DNA of 43,607 nt from CALNBC01 sp050945915. GTDB lineage: Bacteria > Bacillota > Clostridia > Christensenellales > CALWSW01. The translations under genes and the position numbers were made by a program. The notes under the pieces were generated by a model that worked only from the letters and a program-made list of their open reading frames with translations, made no database searches and was not told where the DNA came from. This document shows positions 7,749 through 15,820 of the stretch, piece after piece; position 1 is the stretch's first letter, and the number at the start of each line of letters is the position of its first letter. The stretch covers positions 1 to 43,607 of the forward strand of contig JBMNTV010000011.1 in NCBI GenBank assembly GCA_050945915.1, given 5' to 3'.

Positions 7749-9549
7749 CGGTCTGCTCTCCTTCCGTCAGCGCCATGAATTCGGCGTCCATCTCCTTCCT
7801 GATGGCGGCGATGTGCGCGTCAAACTGATCTTCGGGTACATATTTCATTCTGCCCAGCTTTTCGACGATGTCCATGGAGACGATGCGGTGGAAGGCGACA
7901 TCGTCCTCCAGAGCCTGAAGGCCCTTGTCATACCAGGCGAGGATGGTGGACAACATTCCGTACTGTTTTTTGGGGGAAGCATAGGTGTCCACCGGGTTAA
8001 AGGCGTCCTGATGCAGGAAGTCCTCTCGGATGGAGCGGGCGCACTCCAAAGCCAGACGGTCTTTAAAGGACAGCGCGTCCACGCCCACCAGGCGGACGAT
8101 TTCTTCCAGCTCCGCCTCTTCGGAAAGCAGCGCCATGGTGCGGCGCACATGGGCGGACCAGTCGGGGGCGACGTTCCCGTCAAAATAGGCGTTGATCTTG
8201 TCGTGATACAGGGAATAGCTGGTCAGCCAGTCGATGGCGGGGAAGTGGCGCTTGTACGCCAAAGTGGAGGAAAGCCCCCAGAACACCTTGACGATGCGCA
8301 GCGTCGCCTGGGAAACCGGCTCGGAGGTGTCGCCGCCGGGCGGGGAAACCGCGCCGATGGCGGAGATCGCGCCGGTTCTTCCTTCGCTGCCGATGCACAC
8401 GACCTCGCCCGCGCGCTCATAGAACTCCGCCATGCGGCTGGACAGGTATGCGGGATACCCTTCTTCGCCGGGCATTTCCTCCAGCCGGCCGGACATCTCG
8501 CGCAGAGCTTCCGCCCAACGGGAGGTGGAGTCCGCCATGATGGCGACCTTGTAGCCCATATCCCGGAAGTACTCGGCGATGGTGATGCCGGTGTAAATCG
8601 AGGCTTCCCGGGCTGCCACGGGCATGTCCGACGTGTTGGCGATCAGCACGGTGCGCTTCATCAGGGGAAGGCCGGTGCGCGGGTCGTTCAGCTGGGGGAA
8701 CTCCATCAGAACGTCCGTCATTTCGTTGCCGCGTTCGCCGCAGCCGACGTAAACGACGATCTCCGCGTCCGCCCATTTGGCGAGCTGGTGCTGAACCACC
8801 GTCTTGCCCGAACCAAAAGGGCCGGGAATGGCCGCCACGCCCCCCTTGGCCAGGGGGAACAGCGTGTCGATCACGCGCTGGCCGGTGACCATCGGCTCTT
8901 GGGGCGCGACCTTTTCGACATACGGGCGCCCCCGGCGAACAGGCCAGCGCTGCAGCATGGGCAGCTCCACCGTCGTTCCGTCCGCCTTTTTCAGCCGCGC
9001 GATGGGCTCGACGATGGTGGCTTCGCCTTCGAAAATCCATTCAAGGGTGCCGGAAATGTTGGGGGGCACCATGATTTTATGGATAACGGCGGGGGTTTCC
9101 TGCACGGTTCCCAGGGTATCGCCGCCGGTCACCTCGTCCCCCACCTTTGCTACGGGAACAAAGGTCCACTTCTTTTCGCGGTTCAGCTTGGGAACGTCAA
9201 TTCCGCGGGTGATGCGGTCCCCCACCTGCTTGACGATCACGTCCAAAGGACGCTGGATGCCGTCGAAGATTCCTTCGATGAGACCGGGGGCAAGCTCGAC
9301 GGACAGCGGCTCGCCGGTGGAATAGACAGGCTCGCCGGGACCCAAACCCGCGGTCTCCTCATAGACTTGGATGGAGGCGCGGTCTCCGCGAAGTTCGATC
9401 ACCTCGCCGATCAGCCGCTGATCGCTGACGCGCACGACGTCGTACATCTGCACGTCTGCCATGCCCGTCGCCACGATGAGCGGTCCCGCTACTTTTGCGA
9501 TAACGCCCGGCGCTTGACCGCTTATGGGCGTATTTTTCATTTCGTTCAT
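7741..9549 (-). CDS. ntpA: V/A-type ATPase catalytic subunit A
   Basis: 602 aa catalytic subunit. The Walker A motif GPFGSGKT lies at residues 243-250, followed by GCGERGNEM (about 269-277). A non-homologous insertion region typical of V/A-type A subunits (about 115-190) is present. STSRWAEALREMSGRLEEMPGEEGYP-type residues mark the catalytic core. The ATG at 9549 follows AAAGGTAAG. The gene lies eight bases after ntpF and overlaps ntpB. Direction of operation (ATP-driven pumping or synthesis) cannot be read from this subunit. Confidence 0.97.
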   Translation of the reverse strand: MNEMKNTPISGQAPGVIAKVAGPLIVATGMADVQMYDVVRVSDQRLIGEVIELRGDRASIQVYEETAGLGPGEPVYSTGEPLSVELAPGLIEGIFDGIQRPLDVIVKQVGDRITRGIDVPKLNREKKWTFVPVAKVGDEVTGGDTLGTVQETPAVIHKIMVPPNISGTLEWIFEGEATIVEPIARLKKADGTTVELPMLQRWPVRRGRPYVEKVAPQEPMVTGQRVIDTLFPLAKGGVAAIPGPFGSGKTVVQHQLAKWADAEIVVYVGCGERGNEMTDVLMEFPQLNDPRTGLPLMKRTVLIANTSDMPVAAREASIYTGITIAEYFRDMGYKVAIMADSTSRWAEALREMSGRLEEMPGEEGYPAYLSSRMAEFYERAGEVVCIGSEGRTGAISAIGAVSPPGGDTSEPVSQATLRIVKVFWGLSSTLAYKRHFPAIDWLTSYSLYHDKINAYFDGNVAPDWSAHVRRTMALLSEEAELEEIVRLVGVDALSFKDRLALECARSIREDFLHQDAFNPVDTYASPKKQYGMLSTILAWYDKGLQALEDDVAFHRIVSMDIVEKLGRMKYVPEDQFDAHIAAIRKEMDAEFMALTEGEQTDA

Positions 9550-9557
9550 CGTTGCTC

Positions 9558-9890
9558 TTACCTTTCTTCGCCGAATAAGATGTCCGCACCGACCGCCTTT
9601 TCCACGTTTTCCCGTATGGCGCGCATACCAAGTCCGGTTGTGCCCACGCGGCTCGGTATGGGGATGATTGCGGGGAAGGGCTCCGTTTTATAGCGATCGA
9701 GGGCGTCTTTGGCGGTTTCGGCCGCCTGCTCGGTGATGTAGATGACTCTGCAGCCCTCTCTGGCAAGGCGGTGGATGGTGCGCTCGGTTTCCCGCGGGTC
9801 ATCCGAATAGAACGCTTCCACGCCCAGGGCCTGAAACAGCATGACCGAATCGCGGTCGCCAATGGCGGCAATCGAAATTTTCTTTTTCAT
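9558..9890 (-). CDS. ntpG: V/A-type ATPase subunit F
   Basis: 110 aa small stalk subunit that binds subunit D (called NtpG in Enterococcus hirae, AtpF in archaea). The ATG at 9890 is chosen because it is preceded by GAAAGGCGG and starts the family consensus MKKKISIAAIGDRDSVMLF. The upstream in-frame extension overlaps ntpC and is not conserved-looking. EGCRVIYITEQAAE is the typical mid-domain. Gap to ntpC is 13 bases. Confidence 0.92.
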   Translation of the reverse strand: MKKKISIAAIGDRDSVMLFQALGVEAFYSDDPRETERTIHRLAREGCRVIYITEQAAETAKDALDRYKTEPFPAIIPIPSRVGTTGLGMRAIRENVEKAVGADILFGEER

Positions 9891-9903
9891 CTTTGGCCGC
9901 CTT

Positions 9904-10878
9904 TCACACGTAGAGTTCGGGGAGTTCGGGGGTGGACTTCGCCAGCTTTGCGGCAAAGATCACCCGGATTGCCCTTGCTTCGGCTTCCCGACCCAAAAGG
10001 TAGCCCAGGATGGGCCCCATGCCCAAAATATCGTTCTTTTCGGCGCGGACCATCTCCATCAGCGCGCGGTCCATGCTGCGCTCCAGCCCCTTCAGGCTGC
10101 CGGTTTGGGCGTACTCCCCCAGCGCCTTGGCGATTGCCGGGCCAAACTGCCCGCGATTGAGCCTGACTGCCAGCTGTTCCACGGGAACTTCCAAGCAGGA
10201 GAGGATGGTGTCTTTGGGGATTTCCCCGCCAAAAACCAGCATGGGGATGAGCCTGTCCTCCCTCCAGTTCAGGGCGCGGGCCCGGATCAGGGACTCGACG
10301 TTGATGAAATCCGCCTGGGCGGAAAAGTAGCGTTTCGCGAAGGCGTTGCCCCGCTTTTTCAGGGAAACGCCGATATACTCAAATACGGCGCGATCTACAG
10401 CCGCGGAAACCAGGCCCGGATCGCCGCTTTTTTGGGCGATGGACTCGGCTTCTTCGATGGCCTGTGCAAATTGCGCCGGCAGTTCCGAAAGGTCCCCTTC
10501 GTCCACCGCCTTTTGCAAAAGCGTCAGGGGAAACGCCCCGCCTTCGGCCATCAGCTCGCCCGCTTGAATGCCAAAAAGCTTTGCCTTCAGCAGCGTCTTG
10601 AGGTTGTGGGCGTCCGTCCTGAGCAGGAAGAGCTTGACGACCTCCGGCTCCGGGGTAAGCTCCCAAACCAGGGCGCGGGAAGCGGCGAGTTCCGCAGCGA
10701 TGAGCTGCTCGACGTCATTCGCATTGCCGGCGCCGGAGCCGTAGTTCGCTTCCCGAAGGAGCTTGATGGCGTCCGCTTCGCTGCTTTCCATCAGGCGGTT
10801 CAGAAATGCGCCGCCAAGCATCCTCTGGCCGATGACGCTGAGCCTTCCGTTGGCGTAAGCGTAGCTCTTTTGGGGCAT
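9904..10878 (-). CDS. ntpC: V/A-type ATPase subunit C
   Basis: 324 aa subunit of the C/AC39 family that couples the central shaft to the proteolipid ring. It has the family start KSYAYANGRLSVIGQRML, ILGMGPILGYLLGREAEARAIRVI near the C-terminus, and the mostly helical three-lobed organisation. Its ATG directly follows the ntpE stop codon. Confidence 0.95.
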   Translation of the reverse strand: MPQKSYAYANGRLSVIGQRMLGGAFLNRLMESSEADAIKLLREANYGSGAGNANDVEQLIAAELAASRALVWELTPEPEVVKLFLLRTDAHNLKTLLKAKLFGIQAGELMAEGGAFPLTLLQKAVDEGDLSELPAQFAQAIEEAESIAQKSGDPGLVSAAVDRAVFEYIGVSLKKRGNAFAKRYFSAQADFINVESLIRARALNWREDRLIPMLVFGGEIPKDTILSCLEVPVEQLAVRLNRGQFGPAIAKALGEYAQTGSLKGLERSMDRALMEMVRAEKNDILGMGPILGYLLGREAEARAIRVIFAAKLAKSTPELPELYV

Positions 10879-11493
10879 TTATCCCACCTCCGAGCCAAAG
10901 AGGATGGCGGCGACTTCGCGTTCGGCGCTTTCGCGCACATAGCCGATCAGCGCTTCGAAGGAGGCGTTCACGTCCGCCTTTTTGCCTTCGATGATCACTC
11001 CCCCCTGGATGTTCGCACCTGTGGGAGAAAGCGTCAATCCGGCCTGTTTGCCCGCTTCCGCCAGGCGCGCGTTCAGCTTGTCCAGCAGTCCGCTTTCGAA
11101 CCTCGCCCGGTCCCCCTGGGCGACCAGAAGGGTTTCGGTTCCCGTTTCCGCCGCGCCGAGCACCAGCTTGGTGATCAGGGCTTCGTAACGGTCTTGGGGG
11201 AGTTCGCCCAGGCGCTTTTGGGCAAGGTCAAAGGCTTCGTCCAGCACTTCGCGCTTGCGCCTGAGGGTGTTTTTCCGCATTTCGAGGCCGGTCATCAGCA
11301 TCTTCCGGCGCTGGATCTCCTCCGCCTCCGCAACGGCGGCCTTCTCGATGGCGTCGGCGCGCTCCCTTGCGGCCTCTAATATGGCTTCGGCGGACTGCTC
11401 CGCCTTTTCCTTGGCCGCCGCAAGGATCGCGGCGGCTTCGGCTTCGGCCTCCTGCCGGATCTTTAGAAGGATTTTTTCTGTGCTCAATGCCAA
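10879..11493 (-). CDS. ntpE: V/A-type ATPase subunit E (peripheral stalk)
   Basis: 204 aa. The N-terminal half is an Ala/Glu/Lys-rich coiled coil (EAEAEAAAILAAAKEKAEQ), and the C-terminal half is globular and contacts the head. With subunit G/H it forms the peripheral stalks. LSPTGANIQGGVIIEGKKADVNASFEAL is the typical C-terminal region. It lies 33 bases after ntpK. Confidence 0.93.
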   Translation of the reverse strand: MALSTEKILLKIRQEAEAEAAAILAAAKEKAEQSAEAILEAARERADAIEKAAVAEAEEIQRRKMLMTGLEMRKNTLRRKREVLDEAFDLAQKRLGELPQDRYEALITKLVLGAAETGTETLLVAQGDRARFESGLLDKLNARLAEAGKQAGLTLSPTGANIQGGVIIEGKKADVNASFEALIGYVRESAEREVAAILFGSEVG

Positions 11494-11526
11494 AACCTCG
11501 CTCTCGTGTCGTTTCTTCCGGCCCGA

Positions 11527-12000
11527 TTAAACCTGGATGCCAAACACGAGCAGGATGGAAACGAGGAGGGCAAGAATCGCATAGGTTTCAACCAGAGCAG
11601 CCATGGTGATGCCCTTTGCAGAGGAGCCGGGTTCCTTGGATGTCATCAGGATGGCGGCGACAGCAGTCTGAGCCTGATAAATCGCGGAAAGGAAGCCGAC
11701 GATGGCGATGGGCATGCAAGCGCCGAGGAAAGACCAGCCCTGTTCCATGGTAAGGGATACTACGCCGCCGCCCAGTACGCCGATGCGCACCATGACGATG
11801 ATGGCAACCAGGAATCCGTAAATTCCCTGGGTTCCGGGAAGCGCTTCGATGACGAGCAACTTACCGAAGAGATCGGGTTTTTCTGCAACAACGCCCGCGG
11901 CTGCTTGTCCGGTCAGGCGCACGCCATATGCGCTGCCAATGCCTGCCAGTATCGCGGCAAACGCCGCTCCGATGATTGCGATGATGGTTCCTGTTGACAT
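11527..12000 (-). CDS. ntpK: V/A-type ATPase proteolipid subunit K, Na+-type ligands
   Basis: 157 aa membrane rotor-ring subunit with four transmembrane helices, a fused double hairpin. Ion-site residues match the Enterococcus hirae Na+ pattern: Leu54, Thr57, Gln58 and Tyr61 in LPGTQGIYGF; Gln109 in IYQAQTA; and Glu138 in ALVETYAIL. In E. hirae these correspond to L61, T64, Q65, Y68, Q110 and E139. This supports Na+ rather than H+ coupling, an inference from motif only. AAAGGAGG precedes the ATG. The 76-base gap after ntpI is the largest within the operon and may reflect the extra copies of this subunit needed. Confidence 0.96.
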   Translation of the reverse strand: MSTGTIIAIIGAAFAAILAGIGSAYGVRLTGQAAAGVVAEKPDLFGKLLVIEALPGTQGIYGFLVAIIVMVRIGVLGGGVVSLTMEQGWSFLGACMPIAIVGFLSAIYQAQTAVAAILMTSKEPGSSAKGITMAALVETYAILALLVSILLVFGIQV

Positions 12001-12076
12001 ACGGTGGTTCCTCCTTTGATATGCGTAAATGTTATTAATAATAACCTTAGTGGAAGCTCATTGAGTTGGCAACCGA

Positions 12077-13930
12077 TTACTTGACGTCCACATGGGCGGC
12101 CTTGATGGACATCGGGAGAAATGCATGGCCATTCCCCTGATAGAACTTCCCGAAAAACTCGATGTATTGCAGCCTGCTGGCGTGAACATAGGCCGAAAGC
12201 AGGCCCATGGCCAAGTTGAAGGCATGGCCGATAAAATAGATGATGAGGGAAACGACGAACCCGAGTACCGAGCCCTGCACCATCTCTGCCAGCAGGTTGA
12301 ACACCATGGCGACAACGCCGCTGGACAGCGCCAGGGCGAGGATGCGCGAATAGGAAAGAATGTCCGAAAGATGGCCTGTTACGTTATACAGGCTGAGGAG
12401 TCCTCCGGAGACTTTCTTGATGCCCGGATTGCTCCTTCCCCCCGTCAGCACGATGACCGCAGCGCCAAACAGCGCCATGATCGTTCCAACCTGCGCAAGG
12501 GGCTCCAAAAACATGAATCCCAGGCCGGTCAGCAGGATAATCCAGGACAGATTGTCGAACAGGGCGGCCTGCCAGTCCCCCGCGCGGAAACAGTTGATCA
12601 TCGAGAGGATGAACCCCGAGAAGATGTGCAAAGCGCCCAACACCATGCAAAACAGCAGGGTGGGAACGGGGGCATCCAACGGGACGAACAGCACAGGCGG
12701 GAACCAGCTCGCACCGAAATAGGAGCCGAACATCACGCCCCAAAATGCCGTAGTGATGCTGGAGAAGAACAGCACCTTCACCAGCTTGCCGAATTCGCCC
12801 CTGGGCTTTGCGATCCTCAGGAACAGACCAAAGGCGACAGCCATGGTCAGCCCGTATCCCGCATCCCCCATCATCATGCCGAAGATCAGCCAGTACCACG
12901 GGGCAAGGACGGGGTTGGGGTCCGTCTCTCTGGGGTCGGGACGGGAGAACATGTCGGTAATGGTTTCAAAGGGCGCGACCCACTTGTTGTTTTTCACCAC
13001 CGTCGGGGGCTTCTCGTCCTCCGCCGGATCCTCGAAGGAGATCACAAAAGCGTCGGTCACCGACTCGACGGCCTTCCGGATCTTATCCTCCTTTTTGGCC
13101 ATCGCCCAGCCCTTCAGACAGAAGGTATAGTCCGTCACGATTGCCGGAGTGCGGTGCCTTTCATACTCCGTGGCCCGCTGATCCAAGAGGATTTGCAGCT
13201 CGTCCCGCCGGTCGGCGAGCTTTTTCAGGGACTCCGTCAGCGCTTCGCGTTCCTTGCGCAGCGCGTCCAGCTGTTCAGAAAGGGCGGCGGCGCGGTCCTT
13301 TGCCAATCCCTGAATGCGCGGCGGCGTCATCGAAACGTACCCGATCGCCTTCGCGGCCTCGAGCATCTCCTCCGCCCGGTCCTTCGGGCTGTACAGCACG
13401 ACGATTCTGCCCTCTGCCCCTACTCCGAGGGGTTGAACGGCGGAATCGAATTCATCCGAAAGCGCCATCAGCGCGGACAGATCCGCTTCTTTGATGCTTC
13501 CGGTAAAAACAGCGACTTTTCTGGTGTTTTTCAGCTCCTCGACGGGCACGTCCAACGCGACCCAGGGGGCGACTGTGGCGGCTTCTGCTGCCAGGGCGCT
13601 CTCTTTTGCGGCGTTTTCGCCCAGGGTGCGCTCCAGCGCGGCGACTTCGTTTTGCAGCTTTTCCAGCTCCGGGTCCACAAAAAGCAGCGCCTGCTTTTCC
13701 ACCTCCGGCCGGGGGTCAAACATGCTGCGTTTTCCCACGCTCCTGTTCACAAAACCGAGGGCTTCCTCCGCCCGGGCCAGCGCCTCGGAGGATTGCGAAA
13801 AGCCTTCCTGGGGAACGGAATCCTCCGTGCTGATGACCATCAGCTCCCCACAGCGCTGCAGCGAAAGCAGAAGCTCGTCCTTATTCCGCTTGAGGGCGTA
13901 GAGCGTGACCTTCTTCATCGGAACGATCAT
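12077..13930 (-). CDS. ntpI: V/A-type ATPase membrane subunit I (a-type)
   Basis: 617 aa stator subunit. The N-terminal half is a soluble, helical domain (starts MKKVTLYALK after a short leader), and the C-terminal half has about seven to eight transmembrane helices. MMGDAGYGLTMA (about residues 360-371) and the region around SYSRILALALSSGVVA (about 540-555) carry the Arg that faces the proteolipid ion site. The ATG overlaps the preceding stop as ATGA; a second Met at residue 5 could be used instead. Confidence 0.95.
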   Translation of the reverse strand: MIVPMKKVTLYALKRNKDELLLSLQRCGELMVISTEDSVPQEGFSQSSEALARAEEALGFVNRSVGKRSMFDPRPEVEKQALLFVDPELEKLQNEVAALERTLGENAAKESALAAEAATVAPWVALDVPVEELKNTRKVAVFTGSIKEADLSALMALSDEFDSAVQPLGVGAEGRIVVLYSPKDRAEEMLEAAKAIGYVSMTPPRIQGLAKDRAAALSEQLDALRKEREALTESLKKLADRRDELQILLDQRATEYERHRTPAIVTDYTFCLKGWAMAKKEDKIRKAVESVTDAFVISFEDPAEDEKPPTVVKNNKWVAPFETITDMFSRPDPRETDPNPVLAPWYWLIFGMMMGDAGYGLTMAVAFGLFLRIAKPRGEFGKLVKVLFFSSITTAFWGVMFGSYFGASWFPPVLFVPLDAPVPTLLFCMVLGALHIFSGFILSMINCFRAGDWQAALFDNLSWIILLTGLGFMFLEPLAQVGTIMALFGAAVIVLTGGRSNPGIKKVSGGLLSLYNVTGHLSDILSYSRILALALSSGVVAMVFNLLAEMVQGSVLGFVVSLIIYFIGHAFNLAMGLLSAYVHASRLQYIEFFGKFYQGNGHAFLPMSIKAAHVDVK

Positions 13931-14235
13931 TGCTTCTCAATCCTTTCAACGATATAGGACGCGGCCTTCTCAAGGTTCGCCCGGGCTTTTGACACCGCGC
14001 TTTCGTCGGCCTTCGCCTGGTCAGAAAGCTGCTTGTCCGCCTCTTTTTGGGCTTCGGCCCCGGCATCCTGAACGATCCTTCCGGCTTTCTCCTTTGCCGG
14101 CGCTATCAGAGCTTCCGCCTCTTTTTTGGCGTTTTCCTCCGCCGCCATAACGATGTCACGGCCGTCGCTATGGGCCTGCTTGATCAGCTCTGCAGCTTCC
14201 CTTTCGGCAGTTGTTATGGCTTCCAATATAGACAT
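13927..14235 (-). CDS. V/A-type ATPase subunit G/H (peripheral stalk)
   Basis: 102 aa, nearly all coiled coil (EREAAELIKQAHSDGRDIVM, EENAKKEAEAL), matching the short G/H (NtpF) stalk subunit and its place as first gene of bacterial V/A-ATPase operons. The start at ATG 14235 is chosen for AAAGGTGGTG just upstream; an in-frame upstream extension begins at TTG without a ribosome site. Confidence 0.88.
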   Translation of the reverse strand: MSILEAITTAEREAAELIKQAHSDGRDIVMAAEENAKKEAEALIAPAKEKAGRIVQDAGAEAQKEADKQLSDQAKADESAVSKARANLEKAASYIVERIEKQ

Positions 14236-14388
14236 CCGATCACCACCTTTACTGGTAAAAATCAAGAACAATGGCCAATCCTTCGCCACTCCTTTTAGAC
14301 GCAACCAGACTGCGAGATGAATTGACAGAATCAAAATGGTACAAAAACGAGCAATAGTTCAGAATGTCATATTTATCATCACAAAATC

Positions 14389-14431
14389 AAAAAGAGCGCG
14401 GCGAAGGATAACCCACCGTAGTGCTCTTTTT
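14389..14431 (-). terminator. Early terminator/attenuator in the ATPase leader
   Basis: AAAAAGAGC (14389-14397) pairs with GCTCTTTTT (14423-14431), enclosing a structured 25-base loop. Read on the - strand the hairpin begins at the predicted transcription start of the promoter at 14441-14469, and the ATPase operon begins about 150 bases further on. It could attenuate the operon or terminate a short RNA. Confidence 0.65.
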
Positions 14432-14440
14432 CTCAGCACA

Positions 14441-14469
14441 ATTCTAGCACATCCCAAAGTGTTTGTAAA
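14441..14469 (-). promoter_or_regulatory. Promoter upstream of the ATPase operon
   Basis: On the - strand, -35 TTTACA (14464-14469), a 17-base spacer and -10 TAGAAT (14441-14446). Expected start near 14434. It is the best promoter between upp and the ATPase genes. Confidence 0.65.
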
Positions 14470-14538
14470 GTTTTTCACAAAGACTAAATGTCGTTTTTTC
14501 AGGAAAAAGGGCTAAACAAGGCTTCTGAAAACAAAGGC

Positions 14539-14574
14539 GGGGAAAGCCGCGATTCCATGGAATCCGCTTTTCCC
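14539..14574 (-). terminator. Hairpin after upp
   Basis: Interrupted stem around GATTCC-AT-GGAATC (14551-14564), extended by GC and GAAA/TTTC blocks, 13 bases beyond the upp stop. It is followed on the - strand by a T-rich tract. Confidence 0.6.
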
Positions 14575-14586
14575 GTACATTACCCG

Positions 14587-15216
14587 TTATTTTGTTCCGA
14601 AATACCTGTCTCCAGCGTCTCCCAGACCGGGGACGATGTATCCGTGTTCGTTGAGATGATCGTCGATCACGGCGACGAAAATGTCCACATCCGGGTGGTT
14701 TTTCTGGATGAGGTCGATGCCCTGCTGGGCGGCGACAAGGCAAACCAGCTTGATGTGGCCGCAACCCTTTTCCTTGATGAGCTTCAACGCCGCGTCGATG
14801 GAATGGCCGGTGGCGAACATCGGGTCCACCAGGATGATGTCCCGTTCTTCAGAATCCTGGGGCATCTTGCAGTAATACTCGATGGCCTCCAGGGTTTCAG
14901 GGTCGCGATAAAGACCGATGTGGCCCACCTTGGCGGCGGGAATCAGCCTGAGCATTCCGTCAACCATGCCCAGCCCGGCGCGCAGGATGGGGACGATGGC
15001 CAGCTTCTTGCCCGCGATCACCTTGGTCTTTGCGATGGCGACGGGGGTTTTGACCTCGATTTCCTTCAAGGGCAGGTCCCGGGTCACCTCGTAACCCATC
15101 AGCATGGCCAGTTCACCGACAAGCTCACGGAATTCCTTGGGGCCGGTTTGCTCGTCCCGCAACAGCGAGATCTTATGTTGAACAAGGGGATGGTCGACTA
15201 CGGTAAGTTTGCCCAT
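14587..15216 (-). CDS. upp: Uracil phosphoribosyltransferase
   Basis: 209 aa cytosolic salvage enzyme converting uracil and PRPP to UMP. It has the full family pattern: MGKLTVVDHPLVQHK start, PILRAGLGMVDGML, the PRPP loop VDPMFATGHS (usually LDPMLATG; the acidic residue and ATG are kept) and the C-terminal VPGLGDAGDRYFGTK. Normal length. It lies 100 bases after the phosphatase gene at the distal end of the prmC-prfA block, the usual Firmicutes neighbourhood. Confidence 0.97.
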   Translation of the reverse strand: MGKLTVVDHPLVQHKISLLRDEQTGPKEFRELVGELAMLMGYEVTRDLPLKEIEVKTPVAIAKTKVIAGKKLAIVPILRAGLGMVDGMLRLIPAAKVGHIGLYRDPETLEAIEYYCKMPQDSEERDIILVDPMFATGHSIDAALKLIKEKGCGHIKLVCLVAAQQGIDLIQKNHPDVDIFVAVIDDHLNEHGYIVPGLGDAGDRYFGTK

Positions 15217-15316
15217 GGTGGTGTTTCTCCTTCAGTATATGGGAAGGCGGATGTCTGCCTTCTTTCGCTCTTTTGTGTGCGGACCGAAGACGCGTCTGCA
15301 AAAAGCTGTGCGGGCA

Positions 15317-15820
15317 TCATTCCCCCAGCCATTCGCTTTCCATGCGGTCCATGGCTTTGTTGATCAACTGCCGAATCTCTTCCGCGGCTGCCTGATAAAC
15401 CTCCAGGGGCTGCCGGAAAGGGTCCTCGATATCGTACTCCTCGCTGCCGGTATGCCCGTCCTTGCCGTTGGCGTAGCCCTTTAATGTGCTCGCCTTGTTC
15501 CCGGCATTTGGGGCAAGGGCTTCGATCTCCTCCAGATGCTGCTCCTGCATGGCGAGGATCAGATCGGCCTCGTCAGCCATCTCCTGGGTAAAAGGAACCG
15601 CCCTGTGGCGGAAAAACGGCAGTTTCACGCCCATGCTTTCCAGGGCGAGTTCCGCGTTTTTTGCCATATCGGCCCCTTCACAGGCAAAGGTTCCTGCTGA
15701 AATCGCGCGCGCTCCCAAGGCGCGCAATCGAGGTCGGTCGTCCAGAGCGTCGTTGAAGATGGCTTCAGCCATGGGGCTGCGGCAGGTATTGCCGGAGCAT
15801 ACGAACAAAACGGTCTTCAA
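15317..15820 (-). CDS. Low-molecular-weight protein tyrosine phosphatase
   Basis: 167 aa. The catalytic P-loop CSGNTCRS (Cys-x5-Arg-Ser) lies at the N-terminus, and DIEDPF near residue 130 supplies the general-acid Asp. It is either a protein-Tyr phosphatase or the related arginine phosphatase; the Thr in the P-loop (SGNTCRS) is the residue linked to phospho-arginine specificity in YwlE-type enzymes. I therefore consider a YwlE-like arginine phosphatase plausible, and ywlE also sits beside ywlC in Bacillus. The start is TTG at 15820, chosen because GGAGG lies eight bases upstream. The TTG overlaps the sua5 stop as TTGA. Confidence 0.9.
   Translation of the reverse strand: MKTVLFVCSGNTCRSPMAEAIFNDALDDRPRLRALGARAISAGTFACEGADMAKNAELALESMGVKLPFFRHRAVPFTQEMADEADLILAMQEQHLEEIEALAPNAGNKASTLKGYANGKDGHTGSEEYDIEDPFRQPLEVYQAAAEEIRQLINKAMDRMESEWLGE

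Noticed and set aside
7543..9693. 716-codon open frame on the + strand
   Set aside because: Antisense to ntpA; low-complexity His/Gly/Arg-rich translation with no family features.
12092..13957. 621-codon open frame on the + strand
   Set aside because: Antisense to ntpI.
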